From Thalassia testudinum (Eukaryota > Streptophyta > Magnoliopsida > Alismatales > Hydrocharitaceae): a DNA stretch of 64,000 bases. The notes under the pieces are model-generated. The model was given only the letters and a program-made list of their open reading frames with translations. It searched no databases and had not been told where the DNA came from. Where the stretch lies: assembly GCA_037157565.1 (NCBI GenBank), contig JAZHRO010000063.1, positions 94,798,001 through 94,862,000 on the forward strand, given 5' to 3'. Below are positions 43,923 to 57,016 of the stretch, one piece after another (position 1 is the stretch's first letter; the number at the start of each line of letters is the position of its first letter). A program made the position numbers and the translations under genes.

Positions 43923-44180
43923 TTACAAGTATGGATGCTTTAACCGCTGGATTCAACGAACCTTAGGTTAGCTTTTGTGGGTCGTAGAAACCTTCACGGC
44001 AGACTGAGGCAAAAGCTGGTCAGGTCTGGATCTTGATTGACACTTAAATATCTCTAGGCCTACTATTGGCATATTGACATAATTCTAGAAAAACAGCACG
44101 ATTCGAGAATCTGAGCATTAAAGGCATGGTCTAGAATTTGAGTTAAATCCATGAGATTTTGCTAAGGGACTAGCAAAAGT
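43923..44180. other. Element A 3' internal remainder
   Basis: Non-coding end of the element A internal region, resuming after the LINE TSD. Confidence 0.6.
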
Positions 44181-44194
44181 TAGGCATGGGGGTA
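44181..44194 (+). promoter_or_regulatory. Element A polypurine tract
   Basis: TAGGCATGGGGGTA directly abuts the 3' LTR start at 44195. Near-identical to the element B PPT. Confidence 0.8.
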
Positions 44195-46828
44195 TGATGA
44201 TAACATCATCATCAACCATATCTAGCTTTAATTAGTCATAATCCATTAATAAATGCTCCTACATAACTATCAGAGGATCGTAAATCCTTTCTGAGAGAAA
44301 TAGGAAACCAGGGTTAAAACTGCAACTTTACCATCATTTCAAAATTGCAAAACAACCACGTGTTTACTTAGGGGTTTACTAAAGATCAAATATGCATTAA
44401 AGTCTAACAAGGGGGTCCATGTAGAAAGAAACAGGTTTTCACGCGTTACGGGAATTAAATGACATCTGAAACCCTAAAAATAAACCTGCTTAATTCACTG
44501 AGGTTCTGATGAAGATAAAATTCACCTAACCCTCTAAAAATCATAGAAAAATATTCACTAGGGTTTGGCATCCTTGATTTGACCATTAGAGCCCATTTTT
44601 ACCTAAAATAGAGTCTCAGACAGACAGTTGCCTTAATTTAGGTTTCTATGCAATTTACCCAGTCAAACTTGGTCAAAATCTAAATCTGACTGCACCATCA
44701 AATTCATTGGATCTAAATTAGGTTTATACTAAAATTTGGGCCCAATCAAAGATTACCTTGACCTAGTTTACATTTCAGTCCTATCTGACTCTTTTCTCTC
44801 ACACTTATGGCCTTATCTTTTGAAATAATTATAAAATGCCCCCAAATTTATCTTCATTCTTTACAAATTGGTCCCTCCACCATTATCGGGGAGGAACTTG
44901 TACTCCAGTGACCTTCAATCAGAGATTTCTCTCTGATTTATTGGCGGATTTCTCCCAAAATAGAAAGCGAGATCCCTGATGAAATCCTCTTCCATTTGAG
45001 CCACACATTAGGCTCTGAATCCTACTCAAAACCTAATGCGAAGCTTTCAAAGCTTCGGATCTCCTTGTCGTGCAAGAACCAGATGCTTCCAAGCTTGGAA
45101 CGCCCTTCTAAGCCCTATATAAGATCCTATGAAGCTTCATCGATTTCTTTAGCTAGGTTTGGCCCAAAAACCCTCTTCAAACTCCCTCTCTGGCCACCAT
45201 CACCTTAGCTCCAGTGAGCATCCTCCTCCGTCATCCTATGGCCTCCCAACGGCCAAATTGGGAGTGTCTCCTTCCTCCCCAACTTCCTCCGCCTCTCGAT
45301 AGTCAACTCAGAGGCAACCTAACCCCTTCTTCCTCGCCGTCTCCCTCGTTGGAGAATCCTTCATCCTTGGCACCAGCCAACCACAACTGATGCCACCCTA
45401 CCTCTTTCGTCCGTAATTCTAGGTCCTAACGCTCCCTTTTCCTCTCTCCTTTCTTTTCTTCCCCTTAACTTCCCAATTTTGACTGCTGTTCACACTCTCC
45501 CCCATCGTTTTCTCCCACTCTGGCACGAGCTTCGATGAGCCTGTGCCACTACCACAGACCATCAAACCACTCCATTCCACTTCCAAAAGCTCTACCGTTC
45601 CACCACGATCAAAAGCCCTCTCCTATTTCACCTTTTTGCCTACCTAAACTGCCCACCGAACTCGCCCACCTTCACGCTCCTCCTTTGACTCCAACACACC
45701 ACCATACACACTCTCACGGCACGCCACCGCCACCTACACCCTCGCCACATCCTTGCGAACCTTCTGAGCATTTTAATTAGGGCATTTAGCCCATATTCTT
45801 ATTTTCAGGTGTCCTTGCCGGAGCAACTGTAAACGCCGTCACCTCTACCTTCACCTGCAGTTCTCCGACCACCATCTGACCACCTGCTGCCTGCGATCCA
45901 TGTGGATCTGAATCCTGAAGCCCTCCAAACCTTTACGCGACAGCAACAACAACTGCAAATGCAATTGGAGCTTTAGCCATTTGTTGCAGTTGCATGAGGA
46001 AGATGTGGGACATTTAGTCCCATATCAAGCACAGAAGAGCACTTGAGAGCGCTTAAGTTGTTTTTGTCACACTGGCTCTTCACCTCAGACACTTAGGGGG
46101 TGAGGTCCCCGCTCACCCACATGCACTCGACCCGACCCGATCAGCCTTCACTCTTCGCTCATCACCACTGTCGGTGAGCCTAGACCCAGGTGTGTGCATG
46201 CCTGATTACTCGATAAGCCTAGATCTTAAGAGAGAGAGAGTGCGGGGTAGGGGGTTTTTGCTCTCTGAAGGAAGTGTCCCTATGCGACACTTAGCAAAAT
46301 TTGAGGAAGTGTTTCCCCTGTGCTACGAAGGGAAGTTAAAAAGGAAGAGAGATTGTGCATGCTGAAAGAAGAAGGAAGAAGAAGAAGGAAGAGAAGAGTT
46401 GAAGAAGATGAACAGTGCAAATCTAAGTACTTGGCATCTAACTGTGGCATTATTTGAATTAATGTTGAATAATTTAAGTACTATAGTTTACAATTGAGTT
46501 ATGATTGAATAAATTGCATATATGCTTAATTAAGAGGATTAGTGGTGATCTAAATCACCATTGTTTTTTATTCTCCTCTTTTTATTCCATGTAATCTCTA
46601 GATACATTGAATAAATAATGTGACAAGTTATTATTCATTGAATATCTATTTTTAATGCTCAATTAATTGTGCTCATTGACTCTAGTTAAAGATTAGTGCA
46701 TGAATTCTTACTTGCTCCCTGTGTTCAACCTCGGATTTCCATTTGAGTATAAATTCTCTTTGTTTTCGCGCTTTATTGGCTATACTGCAATGTATCATTT
46801 TTAAAACCCTAATTTAGAGTGATAAACA
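44195..46828 (+). repeat. Element A 3' LTR
   Basis: 2634 bp, with the same landmarks as the 5' LTR: terminal hairpin, TATA box at 45116-45123, GAA-rich stretch at 46365-46410 and the GATAAACA end. It is followed by TSD gcact (46829-46833). Confidence 0.88.
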
Positions 46829-46833
46829 GCACT

Positions 46834-48249
46834 ACACTGACTGAATGGATGGTAGATTCATCGAGCAAGCTTAACAAGATTGCACTTTGGTATTCTAAAA
46901 ATGTCAGAATACCAAAGCACTTTTTCTTCTCAAACACATGTTTGCATCTGGTGGTCCAAAGTACAACCAATAAGAAACCTTCCAAATGTTTGGATTCCTA
47001 AACCTCCCAAATGTTTGGGAAGGATAATTTTACTCCATGACTCTATGAGCCTTCCTTCTTTCCTATTCACTCCCATTCCAAACTACTGTTAACAATTGGG
47101 GCCTCTTAATAGTCCACCTGCTGTCAGATTCACATCAGAATGTGGCACCGTAATGGTATTGATTGGATGTCCTTTTTCCAAAACTAAGAGAAATGCATCA
47201 TAATTGGCCATAACAAAAACCAAAGTAAATGCAAGATCATAACAGAAATACTAATTATGAAATGATTTTTTTGAAAAAAAAGATAATGATGCAAGTAGTG
47301 ATACCTGTGGTAGATTGTATACAAGCTGATATAAGCTATTCAGCAACAGCAGTAGGTCAGCCACAGTGGCATAGCAGCAGTTGCAATTTAGCTATAACAA
47401 CTGTAGTTTGCTCTTGAAATAGAATCTTGAATCATTCATTGCTTTTGTTTTGAGGTCATTATCTGATGTGTAAGAGAAACCAAAGTGTCTAAATAGATAT
47501 ATACTAGATCTGAACAAAAAGAAAAGATTGCAAGGCTTGGTTGCTGTTGTTTTGGTCATTTGGTCAATTGATGCTGATTAAGCAAGGCTTGGTTGCTGCA
47601 TTGAGGTTTTAGAACTCACAATAAAGCTACAATCTTACTATGAGTCCATTAAATAATAAACCAAAGCATGCATTAGATCTGATTTGCCACACCCTCAAAG
47701 CTTCCAGATCTTGTAAAAGAAGTTACAATCCTTCAATATTCAGTCCATGGAACAAAAAACTTTCTATAAGTCCCCTAGAGGCAAGAAACCAATGAAACCA
47801 GACTAACTACTAGAACTTTATGCTAAGAGCTTTGAACACATAGCCAATAGCAATCTAATCACACTTTTGGGCCAATTACAAGCAAGAAAGAAGCCCATAA
47901 TAATACATTTGATGGACATTAGATTGAAAAGAACCTAATCATATTATAAACCAATAATCTATTATCATTCCACCAATAAAATAGAAGTCATTGCACATAA
48001 CCTATAATCATTCTTTTGAGTTCAAGGCTAAACAACTAACATAACAATCAAGAAAAATCCAAAAAGGAATATTCATAAATTTAGAAGCTAGGACACCTAA
48101 ACTAGACTCTAGACCATATCTGAACTAGATAATGTAGGCAATATATTCTTTTATCAAATCTTCATCTTTGAGTTCCCACGTCTATTAGAAGTTCCCGAAA
48201 AAGGATTAAGAAATAATTATATTTAGCAATCTAACAAGTATAAAAAGTT
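46834..48249. other. CACTA internal, non-coding
   Basis: No gene was recognised. It lies downstream of the second CACTA gene on the minus strand. Confidence 0.5.
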
Positions 48250-50640
48250 ATAATGGCTAGTAAACTTATCCATTACCTTAGAATAGCAAGTCTTTTAGGC
48301 CATGCAATGATTGAACTAGTAGCATCTCCTATAGTTTCATATTGGTCGAACGACCTAATCAAAGGCTCATGTTCCTCGATTGCAACCTCAATAACAACCC
48401 CTATATATTTTGATCCAATTTGGATGCCTCCAATACACTGACTTGGATCAATTATCTATGCATGAGCAAGTGCAACTTCTACTTTAGCAGAATCTATACC
48501 AAGCAATGAAACTTCCTACAGTAATGAAAAATTAGAATCTATACTGAGTTATGATCACTTAAAATACATAAACACTTAAATTGTACCTGTCCTCTAAACA
48601 AAATAGATGCAACACTTGCATGTTGCTTTTTGAAGTTCTTATTACATTCGTTAAGGGGTTATGTTCTCGTCTTTCCTACAAATACATGGATTATATGCAC
48701 CAGATACATGAATAAATAGGGTTCTTGATAAAAGTAAAGGAACCATAAGCAAAGTACCTCAATTGAATCCTTGATTTGCAAGTTTGGTTGGGTCAAAGAA
48801 TTTAGCATTTCTTTTAAACTATTTATCTCCTAACGTTGTGATGTCAACATTTCCTTCATCTTTTTGTCTTGAGCATCCAACTTTGCTTCAAGATTTTTCT
48901 CTTAAACGTTCTTCCTCACTTTGTGCTCCACTCATAATAGATGCTCCTAACCCATATCCAAGCAAATATTTTGCTTTTCCAGTTCCCACTATGGTTGTGT
49001 AAACCTCATCAATGTGAGAAAGATCCTCTAACTCCTTTCCTTTCTCCATGACATTAGTTAATTGCTCCTAAGCATTATCCAACAAAAATAAGTACAAAGA
49101 AAAGTCCATGATTTGTAATAAGAGGAAGAGAAGAAAACGTAAAATTCCATTTCACAAAAGAGTCTTACAATTTTGTCTGCAGCCTTAGCATTAATAGGTG
49201 TATCATCCTTTTTCTTGTGTGCAGCTATGAACACTTTTGCACGAGTCACTTTTCTTCCCTTCTCCATCTAACACAATCCAAGGTACAATATTTATCATTA
49301 TAAACGAGAGTATTTTAACCGAAAGACGTGTGAAATACTCCATGTTTCAAACATGCATAGCTTTTGGTTCCTGTTGTGTGGTTTATTTTTAATTTCAACC
49401 TATTTGATTTATTGGTGGCAGAATGCTCCTACAATGCAAGTATATAACTATAACGTATCAATGAAATAAACTTGACTGTAAACTACAAAATTTAGCACAA
49501 TGTACCTTGAATTTTTTAGTATCCCAGTACTCATTGAGAGATTTCCATTGTTGTTTTGAAACACAAGGATCATGATGTCGCATCCTCTCCTCAAATGGTC
49601 AATCAGGCTTGCAATAGTCTTCCTTTTGCTTGCTTTTAAAATCTCTCCATTTTTTTGCTATTGAATTCATGATCCATTTCTTCATCTTTATGTTAAAATG
49701 AAATTTATTCTACATGAATATTTAAAGAAAAATGTCAACCCAATTTTCTTTCCTAAGGTAAAGATATAAATTTAAACTAATACCATTAATAAGTACCTGA
49801 ACAAGTTCAAATATTGTTATCTTCTTATCATTTGGAATTAACCTCCAACCTGTGCAATCTAAAGGTACAAGTCCTGAATTTCTAATATTGTTCCCAGAAA
49901 ACTTTTCAAGTCATTTTGAGTAGGCTCAATGGGTTGGTTCAACTAATTCATATCCACATAAATCTTATTTGTATATTTATTGCCCCACAACTTCAAGCTT
50001 GTTGTGAGATCTTGCTTTTTCTTTTCATTACAATCCATTGCTAACAATATAAAAAGAAATGTTCTTGGTAAACAAACACTATGTTAATGAAAATAAATAT
50101 ATCAATAATATGTAGGGAGCAAAAAGTAATTAAAGACTATACCAATATATTCAAAAGCAAAAAAACATGGTTGGTAAAGATTTGTTCATATTTTCTTTAA
50201 CCATTATCATCAATTCATTCATGTTATCTTTAAGTAAAAAATCATAATATTATAGAATAGTATGTACATATCCACATATTGTAATGTTATCCTACCATTT
50301 TCGTTGACTTTAGACTCTGTGCTTTCCTCAGATCTTGCCTGAGACTCCTATGATACTTGTTGTGGATCTAAGCCATTGAAGATGGCAATTTTCCCTTTTC
50401 TTTTTGTTGTAGCTCTTTTCTTTGTTCTCGTTGCTTGTAACCTTTTGAACGTTTAGACTTATCCACATTTGATTGAGCCACTCTTTGTGCTTCTTTACAT
50501 CTTCTTGGCTCATCACTTAATTGATTGATTGTAACTAAAATTTTTTTTGATTGAGGCCCAATAGGTGGAAGAGCTTTTCTAGAAAGTACATCTGCCTTTT
50601 CTCATTTTCGTCAAATCCACCTCTAACTCACTTTCAATTC
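48250..50640 (-). pseudogene. CACTA second gene, Transposase_24 (Ptta/En/Spm)-like, decayed
   Basis: On the minus strand, a basic N-terminal part (KRSKGYKQREQRKELQQKEK, about 50450) is followed by DCTGWRLIPNDKKITIFELV (49862-49797). An intron with a CAG|GT donor comes next, then KKWIMNSIAKKWRDFKSKQK (49690-49630) and WKSLNEYWDTKKFKV. After that come RAKVFIAAHKKKDDTPINAK (49240-49180) and a C-terminal part with IGDATSSIIAWPKRLA (about 48330-48290). The W(R)DFKSK.. and HKKKDGT..N..A blocks are hallmarks of the Transposase_24 family that accompanies TNP2 in plant CACTA elements. Stops (for example TGA after DYCKPD) show it is dead. Exon limits are approximate. Confidence 0.75.
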
Positions 50641-53445
50641 TACATCCTGCAGTTAAATCAAGAACAAAAGAAATAATTTAAACAAAAAAGAAAGAATAGT
50701 AACAGATTATAAGATTCAATAAACATTTAAAATAAAATTTAAATAGTAACTACATTCATTCAAGTTGTTTTCCTTAGACTTAATGTCAAGAATGGTATTT
50801 ATATTAATATTATTTAAGTGTTGCTGCCATATTTCTTTGGTGAATGTGACACCACCCATATCATTTCTGATTACATTAACATTGTCATCATTCTCCAAAG
50901 AATCTTCCATATGTGCATCTGTAGAAGTATTATATAAATGTCCATTAATATGTGCATCTAGTGCATTATCTTTGATGTCATATATGTCTCTAGGTCTTGT
51001 TTGAATCACAAAGTGCCAACCTTTGTGATTAGGATGTCGAACATGGAAAACTTGATGAACTTGAGATGCTAAGACAAATGGATCGCCTAAATAACCAATT
51101 TGCTCCAAATTCACTAATATACGACCATCTTTCTTTTTTGCTTTAGATCGTACCTATTGACACTTGAATAACAAAATTTTTAATTTTTCATAATAACTAA
51201 ATTGGATAATATATGTCAACATGCCATAATAAGAAATAGGTCCTGTTGTAGGGTTTGGATCATTAGCTTTTGAGAAGCACTCTATATTAGCTACTACTAG
51301 TACTCAACTATTTTGTGTTTTTCTATTCCCTTGTTTACGCTTTGTATGGAATTCGAAACTATTTACTATGTAACCATCATAATAAACTCCTATGTTGTGT
51401 GGTCCTCGAGCAAGCACCTTAAGCTCTCCTGATACATACTCTTTCTTTGCCTTTTCCTCAATCTACATACAAAAGCAAAAATGTCAATTACGATATTGAC
51501 AATTAATAAGGAACTTATCAAACTTAATAACAAGTAGCATACATGTTGCTTGAACCAATCATGAAATGTACTACTGTGGAGATTGCTCAATTCCTTTTTG
51601 AATAGGCGTCGATTTGATTTCAAATTATCTTGATGCAATCTACAATTACTAGGTTAGTGAAAAATCTATCTATATGATATAAATTCCAACAAAATCAACC
51701 TACACAAGTTCTTACTTTTTAAATGGCAATGCTACATCACAATTTGATAATATATACCCATGTGCAAGATTCATCAAAGTAAGGTTGAGAATTGTCGGAG
51801 ATTGCGTGACTCGATTGTGAAAGCGTAGAAAATCCTTCATCTAAGGTATTGAAGTCATCCTCAACATTTCTTGATAACCTATTGATCGACCCTTGTCTCT
51901 ACACCTTGCAAGTATCGAGAACAAAATGAAAGGCATTCATCTGCTAGATATGCTTCTGCAATGGAACCTTCTGGGTGACTTTTGTTGCGAACATATCTTT
52001 TTAATGTAAGAAGGTACTTAGTAAAAGCAAATTACATAAATTAGTGTGTCAAAGAATTATCCAAGTAAATTACTAGAAATAATGTTTAATTACCTCTCAA
52101 TAAGGTACATCCATCGGTAATGAACAGGCCTAGCTAACTTCTCCTCCATAGCTAAGTGTATTGGCAAATGCATCATTATATCAAAGAACGAAGGTGGGAA
52201 TATTTTTTCGATTTGGCACATTGTTATCATAATTCTTTGTTCCAATTGCTCAATATGACTTGGATCCATCTCCTTTGAGCATAGATCCCTAAAGAAATTG
52301 CAAAATTCTATCAACACTAACCTCATATTATCATTCTTTACTGCAACTGCTAACGCCAATGGAAGTAGTTGTTGCATTAAAATATGGTAGTCATGACTTT
52401 TCAAGCCAAAGATTTTTTGTGTGGATATACTTATGCATCTAGATATGTTTGATGCATAACCATCTGAGGCCTTTATTCCTTTAAGAAGCTTGCACATGTC
52501 AATTTTTTCTTTCTTCTTTAAAGAAAAGCATGCAGGTGTTCATCTTGTTTCCCATGACATTTGGATGCAATGCGTGTCTAATATTCATTTCCTGTAAATC
52601 AAGCTGACTTTTTACATTGTCCTTGTTCTTTTTGTCCAATGCTAATAATGCTCCCAAAATAATTTCGCAAATATTTTTCTCAATATGTATTACATCAAAA
52701 GATTATATCGTACAAGATTTCCTTTCTAGTAAGGCAAATCAAATAGAATACTTTTCTTTATCTAATTAGGCTCGTACTTGCTTTTGTTGTTAGGATGAAT
52801 GCCAATAATACTAGGAATACCTTCTAGTTGGGCCAAAAGTTCATTGCTAGACAATTTCTTTGGTGGCTCCCCAAACTCTTGCTTACCATTAAAGGATGCC
52901 AATTGTCTTTGAAACTTATGATTCATTGGAAGAAAATGTCTATGGCCCATGTAGATATTTTTTTGACTTTAGTAAAGATATATTGAGTCTGTGTCACTAT
53001 TGCATGAAGGACATGCCATGCATCCTTTTGTTATCCATCTAGAGATATCACCATAAGTAGGAAAATCATTAATGGTCCATACAAGTGCAGCACAAAATTG
53101 GAACACCAAACCATAACTCTTCTAGCTTCTCAATTAAAGGTTGCAAAAATACATTAATATGAGCTTTCGGGCTAGATTTACTAGGGATTAGTGCTGACAA
53201 TATGAAATTAGATTGTTTCATGCATAACCATGGAGGCAGATTGTATGGCATCAAAATAATAGGCCATATGTTGTATTGAGATGACAAAATTTCAAAAGGA
53301 TTAAAACCATCAGTTGTAAGACCAAGTCAAACATTTCGAGGATTCGAAGAGAAATCTAGAAATTTACTATCAAAGGTTTTCCTTGCTGGAGAATCTTTTG
53401 GGTGTCTTATAATGCCATCTTTTGAGCAATCTTCAGCATGTCATC

Positions 53446-56197
53446 TGATGGGAACACCATCATGAGCCCTAACTAGCTCTTTTTGATCCAATTAAGTCAT
53501 TAAATACTCCTACATAACCGACTGAAGGTCATAATTCATTGCATAAGCATTCTAAGAGAAAAAAAAGAAATTAGGATTAAAACTGTAATTTTACCAGCTT
53601 ATCATGAATGCAGTACAACCATGGGTTTTCTCAAGGGCTAAATAAAGGTCAAATGATCTTAATATGATAATAAGTGGGTTAGATCAGACAGAAAATGGTT
53701 TGTATGTGTTTTGAGAATTAAATGAATTTTGAAACCCGAAAATCAGACCCACTTAATTAACCAAGGTTCTGGTCAGGATAAAATTTACCTAAACCCTCTA
53801 AAAGTCATAGAAAAATATTCTTTAGGGTTTAGTACCTTCAATTTGGCCATCAGAACCCATCTTGACTTAAAATGGAGTCTCAGACAGATATTTGCTCTAA
53901 TTTAGGTTTTTACATAAATTACCCTGTCAAATGTGGTCAAAACCAAAATCCAACTTCACCATTGGATTCCTTAGGTCCAAATTAAGTTTGTACCAAAATT
54001 TGGACCCAGGTTGAGCTTGCCTTGAGATAGTTTGCAAAATGGTCTTATCTGATTACATTTATACCCCCAACTTTCAAAAACCCTTTCATATAGCCCCCTA
54101 ACTTCTTTGTTATCCTCATAATTAGGTCCCTCCACCATTATAGCAGAGGAAACCTACTCCGGCGACCTTTGACAAGAGATTTCTCCTTGATTGCTTGGAG
54201 AATCCCTTCCAAAATTGGAAGGGAGATTCTTTGAGCAATCTTCTCCAGTATGAATCCATCCATGTGCTCTAATTCCCTCCCAATCTCTCACGTGTTCACA
54301 TGAGAGATTTGGGTCTCTTGAAAATCCCAAATCCGGCGACCTTCCAAGCTTGGGAATCTTGCTTCCCAAGCTTTAACTGCCCTTTAGAACCCTTTATAAG
54401 GACCCTCAGAGCTCCCTGAATTCCTCACGCTTGAAATCAGCCATGAATCCCCACAATTCCTCTCTCTCCTTCATGGCCGAAGGCTCCTTGATGTCTGGCA
54501 ATCCCCTTTCTCATCGTCCATCCACAATACTAGTGGTGGATTCCTCTTCCTCGCCTCCGTCCACATCTCGCCGTACCAGCGGATGCTCGTTCCCCTTCGT
54601 CCTCGCCATCTGTACCTCACCAGAGCCACCTTCGTCTTCGGCGTCGGTCACACCCCATCCGATGCCATCGCTGCCCCAATTTGTCCACTTACCTCCTAGC
54701 TAGGTCCCCTATCCCCTCTACTTTAGTTCTGCACTTACACTACTTCAAATCAACCATCGACGACCCTTCGCAACTCCATCTCCTCCATCTCCAGCCACCC
54801 CCTCCGGCGAGACCATCCCACTTCCACAGACCACCAAAACCCTCGCCGACCACCTCAAAACATTCGCCTCACCTCCCTGATCATTTCCCCTCTCTTCATT
54901 CACTTCACTCACTCACACGCACCCCCAAACACACCCACTCACACGCACACAGTCTAACCTAACTATGCACTCACAGCCACTGTCACTCCACGCCACCACC
55001 CCCATCACGTTTGCCATGCTCCGACGACCCTCCCTGAGCACTCTAACGTGGCCGAAAGGCCATTTTGTTGTTTTCAGGTACTCGACCTTGTCCTCCATTA
55101 ACGAGCAAGCTTCGAGCTTGCTTGGGGCTCATCCCAGGTGCCCCTATCCTAAATCTCTACCCCAGGTTGAGCGGAAGTGCCTCACACATTAGCCCAGGTC
55201 CTCAATTGAAGGCACGAGCCTCAGTAGTTATTGTAATTGGAAGGAAATCCCCTGCTGTAGACACCGAAGGAGGAGGGGCATGGATAGTCCCACATCGGAA
55301 ACTGTTGAAGTCGTGCACCCACATAAATTGATTTTGTGACATCAGCTGTTCGCCTTTGTTCACAGGGTGAGGTCCCTCTCACCCGCTCACCCGGCCTCAT
55401 CCGCAACACGCCCTAGCGGACCTGGTCGACCTGATAACTCGCCTGACCTGCACTCCTCACTCACCATCGCATGTCGGTGAGCCTGGACCTGGGTACGCAC
55501 CTGACCCGATAACGCGGATACCTTGTGGCTCTGGTAGAGTGGATCCTAAGAGAGAAAAAGAGAGGAGAGTCGCTCAAGTAGGGGGAGGGTTTTGCTACAG
55601 GGACCTTCGGCTGACACTTAGCTGGATTCTGAAGAGGAAAATCAGAGAAGGCAGGAGGAGAAGAAGAGGAGGCCTGAGCAGAAGTTGAAGAAGAAGAGGA
55701 TGATCGCAGAGTCAAAGAGGAAGCAGCTAAAGGAAGAAGAAGAAGAGGTGAAGGCCTGAAGAGAAGAAGAGAGGAAGAGAAGGTCATTACTAAAGAAGAG
55801 AAAGGAAGAATCAGAGAAAGTAGAGAAAGAGAAGAAGAAGAAGAAAGGAAGAAAAAGAGAAGAAAAGAAGATAATCAGACTTTAAGTCGTCTTATTTTCA
55901 AATCAGGTGACAGAACCTAGCTCTCATTTCATACATATACATTGACTTCCTTAGTTGATATTATAGGAGTAGTTGGTGTTCTATATCATCATTTTACTCC
56001 CATCTTTTTGCACATTGATACTGATATTATTACAAATTCTTCTAGTTTAAATTGTGATCTTGATTTCTAAATCCCATATTGCTCCCTGTGTTTGACCTCG
56101 GAACTTTTTCAAGTAATAAAAATTGTATTTATTTTTAAAGCGATTCGACTATATTACAACGCTTCATTTTAAAGCATCGATCTCGCCACGACAAACA
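53446..56197 (+). mobile_element. Solo LTR C, element A family
   Basis: It starts TGATGGGAACACCATCA, ends GACAAACA, and is flanked by a perfect 5-bp TSD, TCATC (53441-53445 and 56198-56202). 2752 bp. It shares the U3 phrases, TATA region (TTTATAAG, 54393-54400), purine-rich stretch and U5 (TTGCTCCCTGTGTTTGACCTC) of the element A LTRs. It splits the TNP2 gene, whose frame continues across it. Frames within it (for example 54431-54703, 54681-54962) are compositional. Confidence 0.9.
55541..55871 (+). repeat. Long purine-rich (GAA/GAG) tract in solo LTR C
   Basis: About 330 bases are dominated by GAAGAAGAGG-type text on the + strand, with few pyrimidines from about 55625 on. Element A LTRs have a much shorter version at the same place. 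It is probably the transcribed leader of the LTR. Confidence 0.7.
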
Positions 56198-57016
56198 TCA
56201 TCTCATTAGTGAAGTCGTCGATGACATAAATAGCTTCTGCAATCTGGGCTTGAATGGAAAATACCACATAACCTGAGTAGGAATTTTCTTGCCTCTCTTA
56301 CGATTTACATCATCCTTTGGTTCATTACCACATTCCCTCCATCTGGATGCATCACACACTTTACAACTGACATCATTTGCATTCTCTTTCTAGTATAACA
56401 TGCATTTGTTATGGCAAATGTCAATTTTCTTGTAGTTGAGCCTGGAAGTGTTTCTCCTTCGGGAAATGCTTCTTTTAGCAATTCTAATAACATGGTAAAA
56501 GATTTATTTGTCCAACTTCCAAGGCATTTCATGTCAAATAAGTGGAAAATAAATGATACCTTGTTAAACTTTTTACACCCAGGGTATAGTTCTTGTTCAA
56601 CATCCTTAAAAGCAAGTTAAAGAATTCTTTTGTTTTGCCATCAGGACCACTTGAAGACTCATATTCCATGTGATCTGTGTCATTATGAAAATTATGCAAC
56701 CCAAAATTATCATATGTCAGCTCATTTATTTGATCATATTCTTCATCTTCACTACTTTCAGCATTAATTTCATTGACATCTATGGGTACTTCTCCATGAA
56801 AAATCCATTCAACAATCCTTGTAGAAAGCCATTGCATACTAAATATTATAATATTGCTTTCCTCTTTTCACGACATAGGTTAGCACATGCTTTGCAAGGG
56901 CAAACAATGGTGCCATCTTTTGGTACTTTCTTAAAAGCAAAATCAATGAATTAGATAACACCTATCAAATATTTACTACTTGCTCGATCTTCTTCAAAGA
57001 TCCAACTTTTATCCAT

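Larger units (their letters stand above)
24902..46828 (+). mobile_element. Element A: non-autonomous LTR retrotransposon (LARD-like), Athila/Tat-type primer site
   Basis: Two LTRs, 24902-27555 (2654 bp) and 44195-46828 (2634 bp), are both TGATGATAACA...GATAAACA and are flanked by a perfect 5-bp TSD, GCACT (24897-24901 and 46829-46833). A PBS matching tRNA-Asp follows the 5' LTR and a purine-rich PPT precedes the 3' LTR. Removing the nested LINE leaves about 5.5 kb of internal DNA with no gag, protease, RT or integrase. Only a decayed helical segment and an acidic open frame are present. The tRNA-Asp primer is usual for plant Athila-type gypsy elements (family knowledge), so mobilisation by an Athila/Tat relative is inferred. 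LTR identity over the first 200 bases is about 90% by eye. Confidence 0.88.
50700..57016 (-). pseudogene. CACTA TNP2-type transposase, interrupted by solo LTR C
   Basis: It starts MDKSWIFEEDRASSKYLIGV at 57016 and continues with CPCKACANLCREKRKA, the transposase-associated domain. Next come WTNKSFTMLLELLKEAFPEG (about 56510) and KIPTQVMWYFPFKPRLQKLF (56275-56215). After LTR C (53446-56197) the frame resumes with HADDCSKDGIIRHPKDSPAR, then the TNP2 core SQYNIWPIILMPYNLPPWLC (53285-53220) and FPTYGDISRWITKGCMACPS (about 53070-53010). These are followed by a DUF4218-type block (52497-52090, FPPSFFDIMMHLPIHLAMEE and VHYRWMYLIER), NKSHPEGSIAEAYLADECLS (about 51990-51930), and a DUF4216-type end (51114-50990, LGDPFVLASQVHQVFHVRHP). 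Numerous stops occur. It would cut and paste the element via its terminal repeats. Confidence 0.88.

Noticed and set aside
54431..54962. Ser/Pro/His-rich frames in solo LTR C
   Set aside because: They lie in the pyrimidine-rich leader of an LTR, overlap each other in different phases and have no counterpart in sister LTRs.
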